Shown here one piece after another: positions 1-7,748 of a stretch of DNA of 7,987 nt. Source of the DNA: Synechococcus sp. HW_metabat.21 (GTDB lineage: Bacteria > Cyanobacteriota > Cyanobacteriia > PCC-6307 > Cyanobiaceae); assembly GCA_018623875.1 (NCBI GenBank), contig JAAZUZ010000070.1:1-7987 (forward strand), read 5' to 3'. The notes under the pieces are model-generated. The model saw only the letters and a list, made by a program, of their open reading frames with translations, did not search any database and was not told the DNA's origin. The first letter of the stretch is position 1, and the number at the start of each line of letters is the position of its first letter. The position numbers and the translations under genes are program-made.

Positions 1-605
1 GCATCCGGCTTCGTCTCAAAGTCCTGAACGAAGCGGTAGCCATCGGGATCGCAGCGATAGAGCTGCCAGTCCTGGGGGAAGGCGCGGCGCAAGGCTCCAT
101 CACCCGTCGGGATGAGGGCGTAGGCCGACTGCCAACTGGCGAGAAATCCTTTACGCCGCTCACGGGCCACGGTGCCGATCCCGACCGCGGCATCTTCCAA
201 TTTGCCGTTCAGCAGGACCACGCTTCCGCGGTGCAAGGCGCAGACCGCCTCGACATCCTCATAGTCCGCAGGGGTTGGCGCCACCAGGACGAGCAGGCCA
301 TCGCTGCCGCCGTCGGCCTGCTGCAGCCGCTTAATTCCGCTGAGTTCGGTGATGCCGCTGGCCTGCTCCGCTGCATCACGCTTGGCCAAGGCGGCGGCGC
401 CCGCATCGGGGAAGACCAGGCGGGCGTCGCCGTGGGTCGGCGTCAGTGCCGCCAACAGGCGCAAGGCCACCGGAAGGATGCGGAGGCCTTCGAAACGGAA
501 TTCAGCGGTCCAGAAGCCCTTGGCTTGGCTGGCCAAGGCCGCCGATATCGCGTCCACGGCTTCAGCTTCAGCACGTCGCAGGTCGGCGGGGAGCATCCAA
601 GCCAT
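1..605 (-). CDS. DUF1995 family protein (partial, C-terminus beyond window)
   Basis: The reading frame opens with ATG at 605 and stays open for 201 codons to the left edge, so the C-terminus is missing. The N-terminus (MAWMLPADLRRAEAEA) and the segment around residues 131-165, with LLNGKLED (131-138), then VGIG, ARERRKGF and a following Y-A-L-I-P, match my recollection of the DUF1995 family. That family occurs in cyanobacteria and plastids; plant members include the photosystem II assembly factor LPA3 and a domain attached to a chloroplast adenylate kinase. Biochemical function is unknown, and a photosynthesis-related role is inference from those relatives. No signal peptide or membrane segment is visible, so it is probably cytosolic. 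The gene starts 15 nt after the cysteine desulfurase stop and is probably the last known gene of the dapF operon. No good ribosome binding site is present; an in-frame ATG at residue 4 is an alternative start. Confidence 0.72.
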   Translation of the reverse strand, partial: MAWMLPADLRRAEAEAVDAISAALASQAKGFWTAEFRFEGLRILPVALRLLAALTPTHGDARLVFPDAGAAALAKRDAAEQASGITELSGIKRLQQADGGSDGLLVLVAPTPADYEDVEAVCALHRGSVVLLNGKLEDAAVGIGTVARERRKGFLASWQSAYALIPTGDGALRRAFPQDWQLYRCDPDGYRFVQDFETKPD

Positions 606-620
606 GTCGTTCGGCCGACC

Positions 621-1808
621 TTAAGCAGCCGCCACCGCCGTCATGGCCCTACGCAACGCTTCTGGAACGTCCTGAAGATCCGCGTCGGTATGCCAGTCGC
701 CTAGGGAGAGGCGAATCCCACTGCCGCAGTCCCGCGCCGCGAACCCGAGCGCTTCCAGCACTGGACTCGCCGCGGAGCGACTGCTGCTGCAAGCCGACCC
801 ACTGCTGATGGCGACGTCCAAGCGGGCCAAGGCCCGGACCATGGCGCGACCGGGTAGGGGCCGGCCATCTGAGCTGTGCACGATCAGGCTGATGTGATTC
901 GCCAATCGCAGGCCCGGATCCAGCCGGGGATCCGGGCCAGTGAGTTGCAGACCCGGCACTTCAAGCAGGGCCGCCAGCAAACGGTTGCGCACTCCCTGGA
1001 CGGGATCCGGCTCGCCCCGAAAGCGAAGGGCATGCAATCGCTCCAGTGCTGCGGCGAAGCCGGCAATCAACGCCACCGGCTCCGTGCCGGAACGGAGGCC
1101 GCGCTCCTGGCCGCCGCCGGCCTGGATGGGCTGGAGAGGAACACCGTCACGGACCAACAGGGCCCCGACGCCACGGGGTCCGCTCAGCTTGTGGCTGGCG
1201 ACACTCATCAGATCGATCGGAAGCGCGTCGAAGGCAATGGGACGTTGGGCCGCGACCTGAACGGCATCCACGTGAAGTAAGACGCCGGCAGAACGGCACA
1301 ACGCTCCGATCTCCTGAATGGGCTGCAGCGCTCCCACTTCGCTCTGCCCCCAAATCAACGAGACCAGCTGGGTTGGCCGCGTGAGCAGCGAGCCCAGGGC
1401 TCCGAGATCGATCAGCCCCCGGCGATCGACCGGAATCCGCTCCACCGTCCAGCCCAGGCGTTGCAACTGCTGCGCGGCTGCTTCGCTGGCGGGATGTTCA
1501 ACGGCGGAGATCAACAGCCGTGGCGGGACGCCCCGTTGATCAGTGATGCCGCCGCCGATCCCAAGCAGCGCGAGGTGGATGGACTCGGAACCACCGGAGG
1601 TGAACACCACCTGCCCGCTACAACCCAGCAAGCCGGCGATCTGATCCCGGCTGCGCTCCAGTTGTTCAGCCGCCGCCAGGCCGAAGCTGTGCAGGCTCGA
1701 AGGGTTAGCCCAGGCTTGACGCTCGACCCGATGGATCTCCGCCTGAACCTCTGGAGCCACCGGCGTGGTGGCTGCGCAATCGAGGTATCGGCGCAGATCC
1801 AAACTCAT
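621..1808 (-). CDS. Cysteine desulfurase, NifS/IscS-like aminotransferase class V
   Basis: This 395-residue PLP enzyme should convert cysteine to alanine, leaving a persulfide for Fe-S cluster, thiocofactor or tRNA thiolation pathways. Visible family marks are LDCAATTP (9-16), the phosphate-binding TSGGSES (70-76), the PLP-stacking His in VEHPA (H105), HVDAVQ (D181, Q184), the PLP lysine in SHKLSGPRG (K207), GGGQERGLRSGT (231-242), and the catalytic cysteine in SSGSACSSS (C340) on its mobile loop. GIRLSLGDWHTDADL closes the small domain. The segment that reads NNE-x-G in E. coli IscS is here GQSEVG (154-159), so the usual PLP-contacting asparagine is replaced. Length is normal for the family. 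The ATG overlaps the dapF stop codon by 4 nt, indicating translational coupling. Whether it is the main IscS/SufS partner or a secondary paralogue cannot be told from the sequence, so no symbol is given. Confidence 0.93.
   Translation of the reverse strand: MSLDLRRYLDCAATTPVAPEVQAEIHRVERQAWANPSSLHSFGLAAAEQLERSRDQIAGLLGCSGQVVFTSGGSESIHLALLGIGGGITDQRGVPPRLLISAVEHPASEAAAQQLQRLGWTVERIPVDRRGLIDLGALGSLLTRPTQLVSLIWGQSEVGALQPIQEIGALCRSAGVLLHVDAVQVAAQRPIAFDALPIDLMSVASHKLSGPRGVGALLVRDGVPLQPIQAGGGQERGLRSGTEPVALIAGFAAALERLHALRFRGEPDPVQGVRNRLLAALLEVPGLQLTGPDPRLDPGLRLANHISLIVHSSDGRPLPGRAMVRALARLDVAISSGSACSSSRSAASPVLEALGFAARDCGSGIRLSLGDWHTDADLQDVPEALRRAMTAVAAA
1805..1808 (-). other. ATGA stop/start overlap coupling dapF to cysteine desulfurase
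   Basis: The dapF stop TGA (1807-1805) and the desulfurase start ATG (1808-1806) share bases in the tetranucleotide ATGA. This arrangement usually means one transcript and termination-reinitiation, so the two proteins are probably made in linked amounts. Confidence 0.9.
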
Positions 1809-2914
1809 GTGTCCCGCTCGAATCGCGCCCGCGTGCGTGACTCCAGCGAGTTGGTCGCGATGGTCACCAGGTCATCGAGGGACGTGCTGCTCAGCAGTTC
1901 GGCCACCTTGGCCCGAGCCGCTTCGCTTGGGCAATTCTCAGGCCGGATACAACCGTTGGCGCAAACCTTCGCGCAATCGATGACGTCGTCGCTTGTCGCC
2001 GCGACCTGCGGTGGCTCCTGCGCAGGGACAACGGATTGTTGACGGGCAGCAGCGACCGCCTCAGGGGATGGAATCGAACCGTCGAAGACGTGCTCCGCAG
2101 GGCCATCCATAAAGACCTTGCCGTTGATGGCATCCCAGTGGATCTGCAGCGGGCCGCCGGGGAGGTCCAAGCGAGCCGTCCGCTCCGCGAGGCCGAGGCG
2201 ATGACACGCCACCAGGGTCGCGCAGGCTCCGGTACCGCAGGCAAGGGTTGGGCCAGCTCCCCGTTCCCAGACCCGCATCACCAGGTGAGAGGGCGAGAGC
2301 ACCTCCACAAAATGCACATTCGTTTTGGCGGGGAAGGCCGGATGAACCTCCAGCTGGCTGCCGAAGCGGTCGAGGTCGATCGCATCAACGGCATCCACAG
2401 GAACCACAACATGGGGGTTCCCCATGCCAACCGCTGCCACTGCAAAGCGTTCGCCGTCAATCTCCAGTTCACCGACGGGGAGCCCCGCCTCACCAGCCTC
2501 CAGGGTTGTGGGGATCGCGCTCGGCTCCAGGAAGGGAGCCCCCATATCCACACGGATGGTGCCGTCGGGCAGCAGCTCAGGAACGATGCGTCCCGCCAGG
2601 GTGTCCACCTGCCAGGTGCGGCCAGGGCCATCGCCATCGCAATCGGCTAGGAAGCGCGCCAAACAGCGGATGCCATTGCCGCACATCTCGGGCTCGGTGC
2701 CATCGGCGTTAAAGATGCGCATGCGCAACTCGCCTCCAGCATTGGGCGGCAGCGCCAAGATCACGCCATCGCCACCGACACCAAAGCGACGGTCGCAGAG
2801 CTGAACCACCAGCTCCGGTGTCAAACCAAACAGGAAGTCGGTCTCGCCTGATTGACGCCCGTCGAGCATCAAAAAGTCGTTACCAAGCCCTTGGTACTTG
2901 CTGAATTGGAACAC
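1805..2914 (-). CDS. dapF: Diaminopimelate epimerase with Cys-rich C-terminal extension
   Basis: DapF converts LL- to meso-diaminopimelate, the precursor of lysine and of peptidoglycan cross-links, in the cytosol without a cofactor. The start is GTG at 2914, giving the family N-terminus FSKYQGLGNDF; an in-frame stop lies a short way upstream. Both catalytic cysteines are present: C78 in EMCGNGIRC and C226 in LACGTGAC, with the substrate-binding glutamate E217 in WERGAG. The epimerase fold ends around AEHVFDG at residue 279. Bacterial DapF proteins are usually about 270-290 residues, but this frame continues to 369 through a Pro/Gln/Ala-rich linker into a Cys-rich segment described separately. 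The gene heads a minus-strand cluster with a cysteine desulfurase and a DUF1995 gene, and is divergent from hfq across 44 nt. No Shine-Dalgarno is evident. Confidence 0.95.
   Translation of the reverse strand: MFQFSKYQGLGNDFLMLDGRQSGETDFLFGLTPELVVQLCDRRFGVGGDGVILALPPNAGGELRMRIFNADGTEPEMCGNGIRCLARFLADCDGDGPGRTWQVDTLAGRIVPELLPDGTIRVDMGAPFLEPSAIPTTLEAGEAGLPVGELEIDGERFAVAAVGMGNPHVVVPVDAVDAIDLDRFGSQLEVHPAFPAKTNVHFVEVLSPSHLVMRVWERGAGPTLACGTGACATLVACHRLGLAERTARLDLPGGPLQIHWDAINGKVFMDGPAEHVFDGSIPSPEAVAAARQQSVVPAQEPPQVAATSDDVIDCAKVCANGCIRPENCPSEAARAKVAELLSSTSLDDLVTIATNSLESRTRARFERDT
1808..2077 (-). other. C-terminal extension of DapF with four-cysteine cluster
   Basis: Residues 280-369 of the DapF frame lie beyond the normal epimerase end. 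Residues 280-312 form a low-complexity Ala/Pro/Gln/Val linker. The remainder holds C314, C318, C322 and C328, spaced C-X3-C-X3-C-X5-C, followed by a probably helical tail containing SLDDL and SLESRTRARFE. Such spacing could hold a metal or an Fe-S cluster, but no ligand can be assigned from sequence and I do not recognise a named domain. No ATG or GTG follows the linker to suggest a separate internal gene, and codon use looks like the rest of the gene, so an in-frame fusion is the simplest reading. Confidence 0.7.
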
Positions 2915-2921
2915 GCGCGAC

Positions 2922-2939
2922 AGCCTGTTGATGCAGGCT
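2922..2939. repeat. Inverted repeat in the dapF/hfq divergent gap
   Basis: AGCCTG (2922-2927) and CAGGCT (2934-2939) are perfect 6-bp inverted arms around a 6-nt centre, TTGATG. The element sits in the 44-nt space between the divergent starts of dapF and hfq. It could be an operator for both genes, or a hairpin in the dapF leader ending 7 nt before its GTG. A repeat this short can also arise by chance. Confidence 0.35.
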
Positions 2940-2958
2940 CACCAGTGCGTCCGATCCT

Positions 2959-3198
2959 ATGGGGAGCAGTCGAGATGGGCGGCCAGGGGACCTCGACACC
3001 TCCCAGCCCGGGGTGCGTCAAATCCAGGCCTGGATTCGCGCGGAGCTTCCGGTCTCGCTTCAACTGAGCAATGGCAGCAGCCTGAGCGGTCGTCCGCTCT
3101 GGATCGACCCGTGCTTTTTGGCCTTGGAGCCGGAACCGGGCGCCGCCGCTGTACTGATCAACCGGGACGCCATCGTTCTGTTGCGTTCCTTGGGCTAA
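2959..3198 (+). CDS. hfq: Hfq-like Sm-fold protein, diverged cyanobacterial type
   Basis: This is a 79-residue protein starting at ATG 2959; an in-frame stop at 2929 rules out an earlier start. After about 15 variable residues comes GVRQIQAWI (18-26), matching the N-terminal helix of cyanobacterial Hfq (SVRQVQ in Synechocystis as I recall it). Next is a Sm1-like strand set, P31-V-S-L-Q-L-x-x-G39-x-x-L-x-G44, then W48 and D50, and a Sm2-like strand VLINRDAIVLL (65-75). The KH of enterobacterial Sm2 (YKHAIS) is replaced by RD, consistent with the known divergence of cyanobacterial Hfq. Hfq forms hexameric rings; in enterobacteria it pairs sRNAs with mRNAs, while in Synechocystis it binds the pilus motor PilB1 and is needed for motility and phototaxis. 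Location divergent from dapF agrees with my memory of cyanobacterial hfq loci. leuS follows 42 nt downstream. Confidence 0.78.
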   Translation: MGSSRDGRPGDLDTSQPGVRQIQAWIRAELPVSLQLSNGSSLSGRPLWIDPCFLALEPEPGAAAVLINRDAIVLLRSLG

Positions 3199-3209
3199 CA
3201 GCAGCTATG

Positions 3210-3225
3210 GGAGCATCACTGCTCC
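3210..3225 (+). promoter_or_regulatory. Hairpin between hfq and leuS
   Basis: GGAGCA (3210-3215) and TGCTCC (3220-3225) form a perfect 6-bp stem with the 4-nt loop TCAC. It begins 11 nt after the hfq stop and ends 15 nt before the leuS GTG. No T-run follows, so it is not a standard intrinsic terminator. It could attenuate read-through, protect the hfq mRNA 3' end, or affect leuS translation. No function can be assigned. Confidence 0.4.
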
Positions 3226-3240
3226 ACTCCCGATCCGTCC

Positions 3241-5885
<2,645 letters not shown>

Positions 5886-5889
<4 letters not shown>

Positions 5890-5902
5890 GGGCCCTGCTC
5901 AG
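5886..5902. terminator. Possible shared hairpin at the leuS/pgi convergent stops
   Basis: CTGAG (5886-5890) and CTCAG (5898-5902) are inverted arms around a 7-nt centre, and they overlap the stop codons of both leuS and pgi. A perfect 8-nt palindrome, AGGGCCCT, lies at 5889-5896. Being symmetric, the structure could form in transcripts from either side. There is no T-tract on either strand, so calling it a terminator is weak. Confidence 0.22.
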
Positions 5903-7500
5903 TCGTGGATGAAGATCAGGGACTCGGGGTTACCCCAGTCCCCTTGCGCTGAGATGTGGCGGCGGTTGGCACAGAGGTGGCGCAGGATCCAGTAGAGGGG
6001 CTCTGCCGTCTCCAACTCCAGCTTGGTCTGCAGTTCAACCAAGGTGTGTTCGCGTTGGTCGGCCATGACCATCTCCAACCTGGACTGGAGATCCAGGAGT
6101 GCCGCCGCAGCCTTCTTGCCAGCCTCGACGCCGGGTTGGTGGTAGGCGTTCACATTGACCAGTTCGCCATAGAAGCCCACGGCCCGCTCAAAGAGTGCAA
6201 TCAACGCCCCCAGGCTGTGGGCATTGAGGCGCTGCATGGTGATGCTGAGGTTGAAGCGCCCCTCCTCAGTCAGGGCCGAGCGGGTGCCCTGCAGGAAACC
6301 ATCGAGGAAGTCTCCAGGGTTCTCCCCCTCAAGCGGAGGGATATCGCCGGGGTCCTCCAGCACCTCCACAAAGGTCACGAAGAAGTTGTCCACGCCATCA
6401 CGCAGTTGCTGAACGTAGGCGTGTTGATCGGTTGAGCCCTTGTTGCCGTAAACGGCGATGCCTTGGTGGACGACTTGACCATCGCGGTCGAGTTTCTTGC
6501 CAAGGCTCTCCATGACCAGCTGTTGGAGATAGCGGCTGAACACCTCCAAGCGGTCGCGATAAGGCAACACAACCATGTCCCGTTGGCCCTTGCCGCCACA
6601 GGCGGAATACCAAGCTGCAGCAAGGAGGGCCGCCGGGTTGGAATCGAAATCAGCGACGCGCGTTACCGCATCCATCTGGGCAGCACCGGCCAGGAACTCG
6701 CGGATGTCCGATCCAATCAGGACCCCTGGTAGCAAGCCCACGGCGCTGGTAATGCTCGTGCGGCCACCGACCCAATCGAACATGTCGAAGCGGGCCAGCC
6801 AGCCCGCATCGTTGGCTTCGCGATCGAGCTTGCTGTCGACCATCGTCACAGCCACAGCCTGCTGTGACCAGCTGCCACCCGCAGCTTCAACGGCCCGGCG
6901 GGCCTGCAGCATGCCGATGTGGGGTTCAGGGGTGCCGCCTGACTTACTGACGACGATCACCAGGGTGGTTTTCAGGCGCGAGCCAATGGAGGCCAAGGTG
7001 CGTCGCATCCCATCGGGATCGACGTTGTCGAAGAAGTGGAACGGCAACCCAGAGCCGGGGTCCTGGAGTGCCCGGATCATCAGCAAGGGGCCGAGTCCCG
7101 AGCCACCAATGCCAATCCACAGAACATCGGTGAAAGCGTCACCGGAGGCGTTACCGATGGCACCGCTGAGGACATCACGGCCAAAGGATTCAATCCGATC
7201 CACTTCGGACTGAATGTGGGCACCACTGGCGGGATCAGGAGCGAGCTGGGGTGAGCGGAGCCAGTAGTGACCGACCTGCCGCTGTTCATCAGCGTTGGCG
7301 ATCGCGCCGGACTCCAGGGCTGCCATTGCCTGGAATGCCGAATCAAAGCGGGGCTTCAGAGACGCCAAGGTGGGCTCATCAAGGCCCATGCGACTGACGT
7401 CCAGCCAGAACCCCAGCTCAGAGTTGTGCCAGATCTGACGACAAAACCTCTGCCACTGGCTGACGGGATCCAGAGCGGGAGCAGAGGGGTGAGAAGACAT
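5899..7500 (-). CDS. pgi: Glucose-6-phosphate isomerase
   Basis: Pgi interconverts glucose 6-phosphate and fructose 6-phosphate in the cytosol, linking glycogen turnover, the oxidative pentose phosphate route and the Calvin cycle hexose pool. The 533-residue length fits cyanobacterial Pgi. Visible marks are GIGGSGLGP (130-138) and SKSGGT (185-190), which hold the sugar phosphate; the signature-like VGGRTS (244-249); the catalytic glutamate in LVMESLGKK (E331); the ring-opening histidine in DQHAYVQ (H360); and the C-terminal catalytic lysine in VEAGKKAA (K462). The start is ATG at 7500. No Shine-Dalgarno precedes it, and a small GC hairpin lies just upstream. The stop is 9 nt from that of the convergent leuS gene, so transcripts of the two probably overlap at their 3' ends. 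Confidence 0.97.
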   Translation of the reverse strand: MSSHPSAPALDPVSQWQRFCRQIWHNSELGFWLDVSRMGLDEPTLASLKPRFDSAFQAMAALESGAIANADEQRQVGHYWLRSPQLAPDPASGAHIQSEVDRIESFGRDVLSGAIGNASGDAFTDVLWIGIGGSGLGPLLMIRALQDPGSGLPFHFFDNVDPDGMRRTLASIGSRLKTTLVIVVSKSGGTPEPHIGMLQARRAVEAAGGSWSQQAVAVTMVDSKLDREANDAGWLARFDMFDWVGGRTSITSAVGLLPGVLIGSDIREFLAGAAQMDAVTRVADFDSNPAALLAAAWYSACGGKGQRDMVVLPYRDRLEVFSRYLQQLVMESLGKKLDRDGQVVHQGIAVYGNKGSTDQHAYVQQLRDGVDNFFVTFVEVLEDPGDIPPLEGENPGDFLDGFLQGTRSALTEEGRFNLSITMQRLNAHSLGALIALFERAVGFYGELVNVNAYHQPGVEAGKKAAAALLDLQSRLEMVMADQREHTLVELQTKLELETAEPLYWILRHLCANRRHISAQGDWGNPESLIFIHD

Positions 7501-7512
7501 CAGGCCGAAATG

Positions 7513-7525
7513 GGGCGCACCGCCC
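7513..7525 (-). promoter_or_regulatory. GC hairpin in the pgi leader
   Basis: GGGCG (7513-7517) and CGCCC (7521-7525) form a 5-bp all-GC stem with a 3-nt loop, 13-25 nt upstream of the pgi ATG on the minus strand. It lies where a ribosome would load, so it could modulate initiation. With only 5 bp it may be chance in GC-rich DNA. Confidence 0.25.
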
Positions 7526-7606
7526 GTCGAACCTATCCGTGAAATCCAATCAGGGATACCCTTTTGGGCCTTTTCGATGAATTGCGGCGAGACCAGTCCG
7601 CGACTG

Positions 7607-7620
7607 TGTGGACAACCACA
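7607..7620. repeat. Inverted repeat containing a DnaA-box-like 9-mer
   Basis: TGTGG (7607-7611) and CCACA (7616-7620) flank ACAA in the gap upstream of pgi. The minus strand reads TTGTCCACA at 7615-7607. That is one mismatch from the E. coli DnaA box TTATCCACA and equals the G-variant box used in high-GC actinobacteria. It is a single copy with no AT-rich tract and no dnaA or dnaN nearby, so it is not evidence of an origin. It could be a regulatory site for pgi or chance. Confidence 0.25.
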
Positions 7621-7638
7621 TCAATTCCGCCAGGACGG

Positions 7639-7644
7639 TGTCAA
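7639..7644 (-). promoter_or_regulatory. Candidate -35 hexamer TTGACA for pgi
   Basis: The minus strand carries a perfect sigma-70-type TTGACA about 140 nt upstream of the pgi ATG. No good -10 hexamer stands at 16-18 nt; the nearest is a poor TGATGT at 15 nt. If real, the pgi transcript would have a leader of more than 100 nt that includes the TGTGG/CCACA repeat or lies just after it. Confidence 0.2.
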
Positions 7645-7670
7645 AAGAAACGGTCCTGATTAGCGTTTAG

Positions 7671-7675
7671 GGAGG
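7671..7675 (+). promoter_or_regulatory. Shine-Dalgarno-like GGAGG without a nearby canonical start
   Basis: GGAGG is the strongest ribosome-binding-like sequence seen ahead of any gene in the window, and it lies directly at the opening of the right-edge frame (in-frame stop TAG at 7668-7670). The next 20 nt contain no ATG, GTG or TTG in any frame. The closest in-frame unusual candidate is CTG at 7689, spaced 13 nt away. Confidence 0.3.
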
Positions 7676-7748
7676 TTCCGTTCAGGTTCTGGGTCCCCTT
7701 AATCGTCACGGCCAGCAGCAACGGCGGCAGCGCAGTCACCGCAACCTC

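Noticed and set aside
1461..2650. Long plus-strand open frames (193 and 204 residues) opposite the desulfurase and dapF
   Set aside because: They lie entirely antisense to genes with full catalytic motifs, show no family features, and are expected in GC-rich DNA where the opposite strand lacks stops.
5956..7213. Plus-strand frames of 159 and 212 residues opposite pgi
   Set aside because: Antisense to well-conserved Pgi motifs; no ribosome binding site or domain signs.
7298..7305. GCGATCGC octamer (core of the cyanobacterial HIP1 repeat) within pgi
   Set aside because: A single copy in about 8 kb of GC-rich sequence is not the dense HIP1 pattern of many freshwater cyanobacteria.
7607..7615. 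Replication origin suggested by the DnaA-box-like 9-mer
   Set aside because: One box only, no AT-rich unwinding region and no dnaA, dnaN or gidA nearby.
7577..7663. Small plus-strand frame of 28 codons starting ATG 7577 in the pgi upstream region
   Set aside because: No ribosome binding site, no hydrophobic or conserved character, and it ends in intergenic sequence; it cannot be told from chance.
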